Shown: piece by piece, positions 16,701 to 25,151 of the stretch
Layout: each line of letters opens with the position of its first letter
How positions within the stretch are numbered: position 1 is the first letter of the stretch
Origin: Sphingobium sp. Leaf26
Lineage (GTDB): Bacteria > Pseudomonadota > Alphaproteobacteria > Sphingomonadales > Sphingomonadaceae
Direction: 5' to 3'
NCBI RefSeq assembly: GCF_001421665.1
Contig: NZ_LMKV01000001.1
Coordinates: forward strand, 842,695-906,694
DNA length: 64,000 nt
Translations under genes and position numbers: made by a program
The notes under the pieces: model-generated
The model's input: the letters and a program-made list of their open reading frames with translations, nothing else
The model's database searches: none
What the model was told of the DNA's origin: nothing

Positions 16701-16940
16701 TTATTTCTGCGTTTGCTGGGCCTCTTCCTCCGCGAACGCACGCTTGCCCTTGCGCTTCCAGAGGACAAGCGCGTTGACGCGTTCCTCGCCGCGCAACCGG
16801 TCGGCAATCGTTAGGAACGCGCCGTAGATCGTTGCCCGGTCATCATGGGTCAGATCGACCAGCCCCGCCTTGATGACGAGGCCGCCCAGTTGGATCAAAT
16901 GCCGCGTTCTTTCCCGCCGCTTGACCTGCCAGTCCCGCAT
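16701..16940 (-). CDS. traD: TraD-like small conjugal transfer protein
   Basis: A 79-residue protein, from the internal ATG at 16940: MRDWQVKRRERTRHLIQLGG, then LVIKAGLVDLTHDDRATIYG. The RTRHLIQLGGLVIKAGL block is the signature of the small TraD proteins of Ti-type relaxosomes. The open frame continues 50 codons upstream, but that part overlaps traC in another frame. It starts 22 bp after the traC stop. Likely a relaxosome accessory protein. Confidence 0.75.
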   Translation of the reverse strand: MRDWQVKRRERTRHLIQLGGLVIKAGLVDLTHDDRATIYGAFLTIADRLRGEERVNALVLWKRKGKRAFAEEEAQQTQK

Positions 16941-16962
16941 GTCGGTTCGCGCCTTTCGTGCC

Positions 16963-17268
16963 TCAAGCCGATGCCGCGCCGCCGTCGCGCGGGAGAGTGC
17001 CGCTCTGCTGGCCAGAAGGTCCGCCCGCAGGCTGGCTGCCCTTGCCGAGAAAGAACGCTGCACCCGCCTTGCGCCAGCCCTCCTTTGTCGAGGCATCCTT
17101 CACCGTGACTGCATGAAGCAGCGCCCCGGCCAGTATATCGGCGTCGAGCGCATCGGCCCCGGTCGCCGACACCAGCTCGCCAAGTTGCCTCACGCGCCGC
17201 TCCTTGAGCGCCTTGGCCTTGTCAGCCAGGGCTTTGAGTTCCGAATCAAAATCGCGGGGCTTGCGCAT
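16963..17268 (-). CDS. traC: TraC-like conjugal transfer protein
   Basis: A 101-residue protein: MRKPRDFDSELKALADKAKA, then RRVRQLGELVSATGADALDA and GWRKAGAAFFLGKGSQ. This is the TraC-type accessory protein of Ti plasmid relaxosomes, with a charged N-terminal helix and the QLGELV-TGADALD block. It is divergent from traA with the oriT-like site between them, the classical traCD/oriT/traA arrangement. The C-terminal glycine-rich tail overlaps a pseudo-extension of traD. Confidence 0.8.
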   Translation of the reverse strand: MRKPRDFDSELKALADKAKALKERRVRQLGELVSATGADALDADILAGALLHAVTVKDASTKEGWRKAGAAFFLGKGSQPAGGPSGQQSGTLPRDGGAASA

Positions 17269-17383
17269 CGCAAAGTCTCCATTGAGTGTCGATGGCGCTA
17301 TGATAAGATGATGTCGCCCGCCGTGCAGTAGAGTCGCCGGGACAGTCTGACACCGCCTAGTCCCGTCCGAGAAATTTTCGAGA

Positions 17384-17411
17384 AGGGCGCGCTTATACGT
17401 CGTTCCGACGT
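17384..17411 (-). other. oriT-like site (MOBQ-type nic region)
   Basis: On the reverse strand an inverted repeat ACGTCG-GAA-CGACGT (17411-17397) is directly followed by a sequence containing TAAGCGCGCCCT (17395-17384). From memory, RSF1010 has TAAGTGCGCCCT and R1162 TAAATGCGCCCT at nic, also right after an inverted repeat; Ti plasmid oriT is similar. The site lies in the 173-bp gap between divergent traC and traA, the expected location. Strand and nick position are inferred by analogy. Confidence 0.7.
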
Positions 17412-17441
17412 GCGCTTGAGCATAGTAGATGGACGATCGTC

Positions 17442-20303
17442 ATGGCGATCTTCCACTTCTGCGAAATCAGGTTGCCCGAAGGCGCGCCGGAACAATGGCG
17501 CGACCGCGAGCGCCTGTGGAACGACGTCGAGGCATTCGAGAAGCGCAAGGACGCCCAACTTGCCCGCGAGGTCGAGTTCGCCATTCCGCGTGAAATGACC
17601 AAGGCGCAAGGCATCGATTTGGCGCGGGATTTCGTATCTGCCGAGTTTGTCGATCGCGGCATGATTGCTGACCTCAATGTGCATTGGGACATAGGCGCGG
17701 ATGGCCAGCCCAAGCCGCACGCCCATGTCATGCTCACCATGCGCGAGGTTGTGCAGCGTGAGGACGGCACTGCTGGCTTCGGGGCAAAGGTGCGCGAATG
17801 GAACGACCATGAAAATGTCGAGCGCTGGCGCGAACGCTGGGAGACCCACGTCAACACCCGCCTTGCCGAACTCGACATTGACGCGCGCATCGACCGCCGC
17901 TGCCTTGCCGATCAGGGCATCGACCTCGAACCGCAAAGCAAGATTGGCGGTCCTGCGCACCGGATGGACGCGCAAGGGCTGGAAGCCGACCGCGCTGAGA
18001 TGCACCGCGAGATCGCGCGGGAGAATGGCGAACGCATCATCGCTGATCCCAGCATCGCCCTCAACGCCATCACCCATCAACAGGCGACCTTCACCAACCG
18101 CGATATGGCGATGTTCATCCACCGGCATAGTGACGGGCAGGAGCAGTTCAACGCCGCCATGCACGCGGTGCGTAATTCCCCGGACCTGATCGCCCTGGGC
18201 AAGGACGGGCGCGACGACAAGCGTTTCACGTCGCGCGAAATGATCGAGACCGAGCAGCGGATGAACCGCGCCGCTGACCGGCTGGCGATGGACCGGAGCG
18301 ATGCTCTCTCGGCGGCGGCGACCTACGCCAGCCGCGCCGCCGAGAGTAGTGGCCTTGCTCTGGGAGCAGAGCAGAAAGCCGCACTGCGCCATATAACGGG
18401 CGGGCGTGGATTGTCACTGGTGCTGGGTTATGCCGGGACCGGCAAAAGCGCCATGCTGGGCGTCGCGCGCGACGTGTGGGAAGGTGCGGGGCTGAATGTT
18501 CGCGGCGCGGCGCTTGCGGGCATCGCCGCCGAGGGGCTGGAGAATGGCTCCGGCATCGCGTCGCGCACCATCGCCAGTATGGAACATGGCTGGGCGCAGG
18601 GTCGCGATCTTTTGACTGCCCGCGACGTGCTGGTGATCGACGAGGCGGGCATGGTCGGTACGCGCCAGATGGAGCGCGTCCTTTCCCATGCCGCCGACGT
18701 TGGCGCGAAGGTCGTTCTTGTCGGCGATCCTCAGCAACTGCAGTCGATCGAAGCAGGCGCGGCGTTCCGCGCGATCCATGAGCGCCATGGCGGCGTCGAG
18801 ATCACCCAGGTTCGCCGTCAGCATGAAGGATGGCAGAAGAACGCCACTCGGTATCTGGCCACTGGCAGGACCGGTGAGGCGATTGCCGCCTATGCCGACA
18901 AGTACATGGTGCATCAGGCCGAGACGCGCGAGGATGCGAGGCGCGATCTTGTCGAGCGCTGGGATCGCGAACGGCAAGCCGATCCGGACGCCAGCCGCAT
19001 CATCCTGACCCACACCAATGCCGAGGTGCGCGACCTTAACGAGGCTGCACGCGCGGCGATGCGTAGTGCGGGCGAATTAGGCGACGAGCGCCAGGTGAAG
19101 ACCGAGCGCGGCGACCGACTATTCGCCTCTGGCGACCGCATCATGTTCCTGCGCAACGAACGCAGCCTGGAGGTGAAGAACGGGACGCTGGGCACCGTCG
19201 AGAAGGTGGACGAAGGCCATATGTCCGTCCGCACCGATGATGGGCGTACCGTGGCGTTCGACACAAAGGATTATCGCGACCTCGACCATGGCTACGCCGC
19301 CACCATCCACAAGGCGCAGGGCATGACCGTAGACAGGGCGCATGTGCTGGCGACGCCGGGGATGGATCGCCACGGGGCTTATGTCGCCATGTCCCGCCAT
19401 CGTGATGGCATGGCGCTTCATTATGGCCGCGACGATTTCCGCGATCAGTCCCGGCTTGTCCGCACGCTCTCACGCGAGCGTGGCAAGGATATGGCGACCG
19501 ATTACAGGGAAGCCGACCCAGCAAGGGAATATGCCGAGCGGCGTGGCATCACCTTTGGCGAGCGCGTCGCGGAGATCGTCAGGCCCATGGTCGAGAAGGC
19601 GCGCGGCATCTTCGACAGCTTCCGGCCCAATATCCCGCCACAGCAGGAACGCGACATATTTGCGGGCTTTCAGCCGAAGGCTGAGCCGCCCGCGCAGGAG
19701 CGGGTCGTTCGGCACCAACCCGAATATGATGCGCACCCGTTACGCGCAGGCGGCGTGCGCGGCGCGGTGGAGCGCTATGCCAAAGCGCTGGACGCGATCC
19801 AGAAGGCTCGTGCGCAGGGCATGGACGCCATGCCCCACCAGCGCGAGGCGTTCGACCGGGCGCGCGATGCACTGGACGCGATCCGGCCCGAAGGTTCGTC
19901 GGACCTGAACAGCGCGTTCCGCAGCAGCCCGGAGCTTGTCCGCGACGCCGCAGAAGGGCGCGGTCAGGCCGCCGTGCGGGCGATGCAGTTGGAAACCGAA
20001 ATCCGCATGGACCCGTTCCAACGCGCCGATCGGTTCGTGGAAGGGTGGCAGCAATTGCAGCGCCATCATGCCGACCTTGTTCGCGACGGCAATTTTCGGG
20101 GGGCGAAAAGTGCCGCGCAACAGATGGCGGGCATGGCGAAAAGCCTCGAACGCGATGCCCAGCTTGAATCGGTGCTGGGCCTGCGCAGTCGCGAGCTTGG
20201 GCTTGAGATCGGGCAGCAGGCGGGCCGCAGCCTCTCCCGCGACCTCGCATCCTCCATTCCCTTCGATCACGGACGCGACATCGGTCGCGGCATGAGCCGC
20301 TAA
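17442..20303 (+). CDS. traA: Ti-type relaxase-helicase TraA, N-terminus internally deleted
   Basis: A 953-residue protein. After MAIFHF, where MOBQ TraA proteins continue with about 50 residues including the motif I tyrosine (AYRAG), it jumps to EIRLPEGAPEQWRDRERLWN. Motif III HxH remains (PKPHAHVML, His93/His95). The helicase half is complete: Walker A GYAGTGKS near residue 329, VLVIDEAGMV, VGDPQQLQSIEAG, HKAQGMTVDRAHV and YVAMSRHRDG. A 250-residue C-terminal region follows. Normally TraA nicks oriT, stays covalently bound and unwinds the strand; without the tyrosine segment it should not cleave. No alternative upstream coding exists because oriT lies there. A DUF6118 gene follows after 18 bp. 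Confidence 0.9.
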   Translation: MAIFHFCEIRLPEGAPEQWRDRERLWNDVEAFEKRKDAQLAREVEFAIPREMTKAQGIDLARDFVSAEFVDRGMIADLNVHWDIGADGQPKPHAHVMLTMREVVQREDGTAGFGAKVREWNDHENVERWRERWETHVNTRLAELDIDARIDRRCLADQGIDLEPQSKIGGPAHRMDAQGLEADRAEMHREIARENGERIIADPSIALNAITHQQATFTNRDMAMFIHRHSDGQEQFNAAMHAVRNSPDLIALGKDGRDDKRFTSREMIETEQRMNRAADRLAMDRSDALSAAATYASRAAESSGLALGAEQKAALRHITGGRGLSLVLGYAGTGKSAMLGVARDVWEGAGLNVRGAALAGIAAEGLENGSGIASRTIASMEHGWAQGRDLLTARDVLVIDEAGMVGTRQMERVLSHAADVGAKVVLVGDPQQLQSIEAGAAFRAIHERHGGVEITQVRRQHEGWQKNATRYLATGRTGEAIAAYADKYMVHQAETREDARRDLVERWDRERQADPDASRIILTHTNAEVRDLNEAARAAMRSAGELGDERQVKTERGDRLFASGDRIMFLRNERSLEVKNGTLGTVEKVDEGHMSVRTDDGRTVAFDTKDYRDLDHGYAATIHKAQGMTVDRAHVLATPGMDRHGAYVAMSRHRDGMALHYGRDDFRDQSRLVRTLSRERGKDMATDYREADPAREYAERRGITFGERVAEIVRPMVEKARGIFDSFRPNIPPQQERDIFAGFQPKAEPPAQERVVRHQPEYDAHPLRAGGVRGAVERYAKALDAIQKARAQGMDAMPHQREAFDRARDALDAIRPEGSSDLNSAFRSSPELVRDAAEGRGQAAVRAMQLETEIRMDPFQRADRFVEGWQQLQRHHADLVRDGNFRGAKSAAQQMAGMAKSLERDAQLESVLGLRSRELGLEIGQQAGRSLSRDLASSIPFDHGRDIGRGMSR

Positions 20304-20321
20304 CCCAAAGGAGACCATGAC

Positions 20322-21074
20322 ATGGACGACGAACAGAGCCTTTTGAACGAATCGGAACCCCGGCCCAATGCCGCCGCCGAGGCGTTCGCTCACCTCTCGG
20401 AGCGCGTGGCCACTATGGAGGAACGGCTTGAAGGGCGCATGGCTGTGATGGCCCGCGCGCTTGAGCATATCGCCATCGAGAAGCAGAGCCTCGAATTCCC
20501 CGACTATGGGCCAACACTCGCCAAGATGAACAGCTATCTGGCGACGTTGGCGGGGCAGACGAAGATAATCATGGAAGCGCCCGCCATGCGGTTGACGCCG
20601 GAGAGCATGGCGGAGCGGATAGACGTAGCGGCGGATGCCGCACGAGCGATGGACAAGGCGAACATCAAGAAATCGCAGGAATTGCTTCATCAAACCCATG
20701 CCGATCAGATCCGCGCGGTCGGGGCCATTCGGACCAAACAGAAACAGCGTTGGCACATGTTCTATTGCGGCAGCGGCGCGGCACTGGCCGTATCGCTTCT
20801 GTGGCTGATCTATCCTGACTGGGCGGCCAGCATCGGCCCGAAAAGCTGGCTCTGGCCGGAACGGGTGGCCCGTCGCACGCTAGGCGAGCCTACCATGTGG
20901 GATGCCGGTATCCGCCTTATGCGAACCGCAAACCCGGAGGGCTGGCAGGCGATCGTGGATGCTGCCGAAATGCGACAGGCTAATCGCGATGCCATCGCAG
21001 CGTGTGAACAGGCCGCAGCCAAGATCCATGCGTCCGTGCGCTGCGCCATCAGCATAGGGACGCCGGCATCCTGA
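20322..21074 (+). CDS. DUF6118-like membrane protein
   Basis: A 250-residue protein with a coiled-coil N-terminal half (SERVATMEERLEGRMAVMAR; NIKKSQELLHQTHADQIRAV), one transmembrane segment near residues 150-165 (GAALAVSLLWLIYP), a W-rich stretch (PKSWLWPERVARRTLGEP) and a C-terminal helical tail (DAIAACEQAAAKIHASVRC). It resembles the DUF6118 proteins that often follow traA in sphingomonad islands. It probably forms an operon with traA; function is unknown. Confidence 0.7.
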   Translation: MDDEQSLLNESEPRPNAAAEAFAHLSERVATMEERLEGRMAVMARALEHIAIEKQSLEFPDYGPTLAKMNSYLATLAGQTKIIMEAPAMRLTPESMAERIDVAADAARAMDKANIKKSQELLHQTHADQIRAVGAIRTKQKQRWHMFYCGSGAALAVSLLWLIYPDWAASIGPKSWLWPERVARRTLGEPTMWDAGIRLMRTANPEGWQAIVDAAEMRQANRDAIAACEQAAAKIHASVRCAISIGTPAS

Positions 21075-21254
21075 GCGAAATTGCTGAGTGCCGCCCATGG
21101 GGCCTTTGTCCTCGACAAACAGTTTCGTTTCCGTCTTACATGATGAGCGCTATGGACAAGCGAAGCCCTCGGCGAAAGGACGGCGAACAATGGCCATCGG
21201 CTCAGCTTCCCTTTTATCTTTCTCCCCTGCAGCCAGCTTGAGGGAGCCGATGCG

Positions 21255-21587
21255 ATGAACGCAACGGGCTTGTCCGGCCCCATCCAGTGGGTTGAGGGCT
21301 TGATGCTCGGCTCGCTCGCGACCATCGCGGCCACATTGTCGGTCGCGATTGTCGGTTTCCTGCTGCTCGAAGGACGACTGGACTGGCGGCGCGGCGTGCG
21401 GACGATTGTGGGCTGCTTCCTGATCTTCGGCGCGCCGGTCATTGCAGCGGGCCTTCTGGTTCCGGTAAACGCGGCCGCCCCAAATGTTTCTAGTCCGACA
21501 GTGGAAGCGGAAGTGAGGCCACCGCCGCCTCGCGCGCCACAACAATATGATCCCTATGCCGGTGCGGCGCTACCGCCCGGCTGGTAA
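21255..21587 (+). CDS. Second VirB2/TrbC-like pilin protein
   Basis: A 110-residue protein with two transmembrane helices (VEGLMLGSLATIAATLSVAI; TIVGCFLIFGAPVIAAGLL) separated by a short basic loop (LEGRLDWRRG) and a proline-rich tail. The core aligns by eye with the VirB2-like gene at 29038-29370 (LQWLQGTLLGTVATVAAVIA, TGRMNWRYG, VILGCFILFG). It has GAGGGAG upstream. No N-terminal signal peptide is visible, unlike its paralogue. It converges on virB11 with 3 bp between the stop codons. Confidence 0.75.
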   Translation: MNATGLSGPIQWVEGLMLGSLATIAATLSVAIVGFLLLEGRLDWRRGVRTIVGCFLIFGAPVIAAGLLVPVNAAAPNVSSPTVEAEVRPPPPRAPQQYDPYAGAALPPGW

Positions 21588-21590
21588 CCG

Positions 21591-22595
21591 CTACAGCGCG
21601 TCCTTATCGGCAATCGTTCGGATGAATCGCTTTCCGCCACGCCGTTCCAACTGAACGAACAAATCGACCGTGCCCCTGATATAATGGGCGATGTCGTCAC
21701 GGCTGAGGCGGGTGCCTGATTGCAAGATGATGAGCGCCAATTGCTCGATCGCCTTAGCCGGACTGTCAGCATGGATGGTGGTCATGGAGCCGGGATGCCC
21801 GGTGTTGATGGCGCGTAGGAAAGTATATGCCTCATTGCCCCGGAGTTCACCAAGGATGATACGATCGGGCCGCATACGCAGCGATGCCTGGAGCAGATCA
21901 TCGGCATTGACCTTGGCCTCACCCAGTTCCCCTTTGACCGCGACCAGCCCGACCGCATTGGGATGATCGACCTGTAATTCCGGCGTGTCCTCGATCAGGA
22001 TCAACCGCTCTTCGCGCGGTATCTCGCGGATCAGGGCGTTGAGGAAGGTGGTCTTGCCCGTCGAGGTGCCCCCTGAGATCAGAATGGTTTTTCGCTGCCG
22101 GACAGCGTCGGCCAACATTGATACACGATCATCGCCGCCGATAGCTGGCAGCTCTACCGTTTCCGGCTCCGGTTCGTCGAACGCACCACTCCTGGCATAA
22201 TCCTCCAGCGTGAGGCTCGCCGATACATGGCGGCGGATCGCCATGGCGAGCGGTCCCCGTGTTGCAGGAGGCGCAACGATCTGGACCCGCGATCCGTCAG
22301 GCAGCCGCGCGGACAGCAACGGATGCTCCCGGTTGATGCCCTGATGCGAGACGCTGGCGATCTGCCGCGCGAGCCGCCAAAGCCCTGCCTCGGTCAACGC
22401 AGAGACTTCCTCCCGTTCGATGCCGCCGCCCAGTCGCTCGATCCAAATTTCGCCGGGATGATTGATATAGATGTCGGTGACGTCAGGCTGGACCAGCACG
22501 CCGGAGATCGGAGCCAGATAGGCGTCAAGGAATGGAAAGTCCGACAGGCCAGTAGCTGCCGACGCTCCTTCGATCGACATATCCCGATCACTCAC
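21591..22595 (-). CDS. virB11: VirB11 secretion ATPase
   Basis: A 334-residue hexameric traffic ATPase: N-terminal domain (DIYINHPGEIWIERLGGGIE), then Walker A SGGTSTGKTTFLNAL, Asp box LILIEDTPEL, Walker B ILGELRGNEAYTFLRA and the His box GHPGSMTTIHADSP. It powers pilus assembly and substrate transfer. It is the last gene of the leftward virB operon and overlaps virB10 by 4 bp. Confidence 0.93.
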   Translation of the reverse strand: MSDRDMSIEGASAATGLSDFPFLDAYLAPISGVLVQPDVTDIYINHPGEIWIERLGGGIEREEVSALTEAGLWRLARQIASVSHQGINREHPLLSARLPDGSRVQIVAPPATRGPLAMAIRRHVSASLTLEDYARSGAFDEPEPETVELPAIGGDDRVSMLADAVRQRKTILISGGTSTGKTTFLNALIREIPREERLILIEDTPELQVDHPNAVGLVAVKGELGEAKVNADDLLQASLRMRPDRIILGELRGNEAYTFLRAINTGHPGSMTTIHADSPAKAIEQLALIILQSGTRLSRDDIAHYIRGTVDLFVQLERRGGKRFIRTIADKDAL

Positions 22596-23665
22596 CGGCG
22601 CAGCCCAGTGCCGCTAAAGTCCAGATCCCTGGCGACGAACACCGATACCTCAGCGCCTGAGGCGACCTTGATGGTTGGCGACGGATCGACATTGGGCAGG
22701 AAATTCTGACCCGTCGCACCAACCTGCCCAGGCAGTCCGACGATCACCGAGTTGCTCTTGGGCCGCGAGGCAATGTTGACGCCGATGGTGAGCGCCGATT
22801 GCAGCACGGCATTGCCGAACCGCTCAATGAAGTGGTTGTTGACCTTGCCTCGGATGCCTGCGCCGCCCAGCACGTCGGCAGCAGGGGAGCCGATACGGAT
22901 GGCGACGCCGTCGGGCCGAATGAGACGGTTCCAGGTCACCAGAACCCGCCTTTGCCCCGGTTTCGAGTCCCCTGCCGCCTCGCCGATCAAACGGCTGCCG
23001 CGCGGGATCAGTACGCGGCTTCCGTCAAAGCCTCTCGCGTCGCGCGACACGATGGCCCGCACCAGGCCAGGCCTGCGGCTGTCGATGGGCGTCTCCAACA
23101 CAGCGCTGATCATCGAACCCTGGGGTACGAGATTGGCGCGATTGCGGATGACGCTGGCGCGCACGGCCTGATCATCGCCCGCTGCCCCGGCTGCGGCAGA
23201 CGCATTGCCCAGGCCGTCGCCCGAAGCCAGGTCAATGATCAGCGGCGAATCGCTGCCCTCTTTCCTTGCGCGTGCGGGTGTCGGTGTTTCCGACTGCGAT
23301 GGCGGCATCGGTGGCATGTAGACCGGCCCGGAAACCATGGGCTGCGGCCTCTCGACCACCGGCGGTGGAGGTGCGGGCGGACTTTCCGTGCTGTGGGGGA
23401 GCAGAACAGCCTGTATTGGTTCGAGCGGTGGCAGCGGCACCGCCAGCGGCTGCGGTGCGACCAGCATCGCCTCAACCGGCGCGGCCTTGGCACTGGCCTG
23501 CGCGTTACGTCGGCGATTGCCATCGAGGATCAGAAACAATCCGACCCCCAACAGGACGCAGATGATGGCAATGGCGACACCGGAAAGCCCCGCCGATGGC
23601 ATGCGGACAATCGGCTCAACGGTGCGGTCATCCAACTCGCTCCTGGGGTCGACAGCCTCCTGCAT
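22592..23665 (-). CDS. virB10: VirB10/TrbI channel protein
   Basis: A 357-residue protein: cytoplasmic start, one transmembrane helix near residue 30-45 (GVAIAIICVLLGVGLFLIL), a proline-rich periplasmic stretch (ESPPAPPPPVVERPQPM), and a C-terminal TrbI barrel domain (IPRGSRLIGEAAGDSKPGQR; NHFIERFGNAVLQSALTIG). It spans the envelope and forms the outer-membrane core with VirB9. Overlaps both neighbours by 4 bp or 1 bp. Confidence 0.93.
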   Translation of the reverse strand: MQEAVDPRSELDDRTVEPIVRMPSAGLSGVAIAIICVLLGVGLFLILDGNRRRNAQASAKAAPVEAMLVAPQPLAVPLPPLEPIQAVLLPHSTESPPAPPPPVVERPQPMVSGPVYMPPMPPSQSETPTPARARKEGSDSPLIIDLASGDGLGNASAAAGAAGDDQAVRASVIRNRANLVPQGSMISAVLETPIDSRRPGLVRAIVSRDARGFDGSRVLIPRGSRLIGEAAGDSKPGQRRVLVTWNRLIRPDGVAIRIGSPAADVLGGAGIRGKVNNHFIERFGNAVLQSALTIGVNIASRPKSNSVIVGLPGQVGATGQNFLPNVDPSPTIKVASGAEVSVFVARDLDFSGTGLRR

Positions 23666-24351
23666 CAGGGTTGCCCCTTGGCGATCTGGCGCACGGCCAC
23701 CGCCTTGCGCTTGCCCGAGCGGAACACGAACCGGGGTGCGATGGAATCGACCACGAACAGGCCATCGCGCATGGCCCCGTTGATCAAAGTCTCATCACCC
23801 TGCGCATCGACCGCGTAGATGGCAGGAATGGCGACATCGGCAGGCCAACGGATGATCGTCGCCAGGCCATCGTCGGACATCTCGGATGGGATCAACTCCT
23901 TCGCGCCCTTGACGCGATAGGCGCTACGAGTTTCGCTGACCACGGTCGGCGGGGCCATATCGATACCGGCATAGCGGAACTTGACCACATAGGGACTGAT
24001 GCCGATAGCCGATCCGGGCGCGAGTAGGAAGCTGTACCGCCGCGCATCGGTGAGGACGATAAGATTGGTATCCACCGCGCCTTCGGTCGGCTTGAGGAAC
24101 AGGTGATCTGCGCGCTTGTTGGGCGTGACCTGCCAACCCGCGCTCTCGCCGATCGCGACATTCTCGATCCGTTCGTCCGGCGCGAACTCGATACTGAGCG
24201 CATAACCCATCTGTAGAGGCAGGCGCACGACCTGATCGGCGTCATAATCGACTGTCTGAATCCGTGGGTCGCCGGGAGAGGCTTGCGGCAAAACCTCTGC
24301 CTGCGCAGGCGCACAGAGCAGCAACAGCAAGAGAGGCGCGGCGCGGATCAT
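23665..24351 (-). CDS. virB9: VirB9/TrbG channel protein
   Basis: A 228-residue protein with a Sec signal peptide (PLLLLLLCAPAQA) and the VirB9 fold: DPRIQTVDYDADQVVRLPLQ, then PDERIENVAIGESAGW and LFLKPTEGAVDTNLIVLTD. The C-terminal domain (LIPSEMSDDGLATIIRWPAD, RFVFRSGKRKAVAVRQI) would join VirB10 in the core complex. No VirB7 lipoprotein gene, the usual partner, is seen. Confidence 0.92.
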   Translation of the reverse strand: MIRAAPLLLLLLCAPAQAEVLPQASPGDPRIQTVDYDADQVVRLPLQMGYALSIEFAPDERIENVAIGESAGWQVTPNKRADHLFLKPTEGAVDTNLIVLTDARRYSFLLAPGSAIGISPYVVKFRYAGIDMAPPTVVSETRSAYRVKGAKELIPSEMSDDGLATIIRWPADVAIPAIYAVDAQGDETLINGAMRDGLFVVDSIAPRFVFRSGKRKAVAVRQIAKGQP

Positions 24352-25151
24352 TGCTGCGGCGTCCTTGCCGCTGAAGGCGAGGCTGGCAGCATAGTCGTAG
24401 GCTGGAGCACCGCCCCGCCTTTTTGGACAGGCACGGTTTGGACTACCGGCTGGGGCATGGCCTCCTGGTCCTTGCGATAACGCACCACCTGGAATCCCAG
24501 CGGATTGATCAGCCGATCCTCCATCGACATGGCGGCGTCGATGAAGCGGTATCGGACAATCCCGACCCAGGCGTCACGCGGCCCGTCGACCTGTCCCTGA
24601 TCCTGCCGCTCGGTCTCGAACCGCACCTGGGCCGTGCCTGGACCCAGCGGTGAGACGCTCTTGATATGGACCGCAAGGACAGTGGTCCGGGGATAGCGCT
24701 GGAAGGGGCTGGCCGGATTAGAGGCGGGCATGATCGCCATATAATCGCTGCGCGCCCGTTCGGCCGACCAGAGGCCGACCTTGCGATAGTCGGCCTGGAC
24801 GCTGGTGATGTCGAACCCTTCGCGCGCAATCACATATTGGGCGAGCAGCGATTTGAGCAGCGCCTCATCAGGTGCCAGCACCTGACGGCCATCACCCTTG
24901 AGCAACTGAACATAGCCGGTCGTGCGATCCACCAGCAGCGTATAGGGGACGATCGTCTTGAGCGGCATCATCAACGCGATGGCAATGACCGCAAAGGCAG
25001 CGACGCCGCAGGCGATACCCGCAATGATCCAGGCGATCCGGCGCGACTGGCGCAGCGTCTCTTGGCTGTCGTCCGCCCAGCTTGCAGCCCGCGCATAATA
25101 GACCTGACGGTCAGACACAGGCTGATCGGCGTTCTTGTTCCTGTCGTTCAT
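24348..25151 (-). CDS. virB8: VirB8 assembly factor
   Basis: A 267-residue bitopic protein: cytoplasmic N-terminus (VYYARAASWADDSQETLRQS), one transmembrane helix (IAGIACGVAAFAVIAIALMM) and a periplasmic NTF2-like domain (YTLLVDRTTGYVQLLKGD; AQYVIAREGFDITSVQADYR; INPLGFQVVRYRKDQEA). VirB8 nucleates assembly of the secretion channel. 4-bp overlaps on both sides indicate translational coupling. Confidence 0.92.
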   Translation of the reverse strand: MNDRNKNADQPVSDRQVYYARAASWADDSQETLRQSRRIAWIIAGIACGVAAFAVIAIALMMPLKTIVPYTLLVDRTTGYVQLLKGDGRQVLAPDEALLKSLLAQYVIAREGFDITSVQADYRKVGLWSAERARSDYMAIMPASNPASPFQRYPRTTVLAVHIKSVSPLGPGTAQVRFETERQDQGQVDGPRDAWVGIVRYRFIDAAMSMEDRLINPLGFQVVRYRKDQEAMPQPVVQTVPVQKGGAVLQPTTMLPASPSAARTPQQ

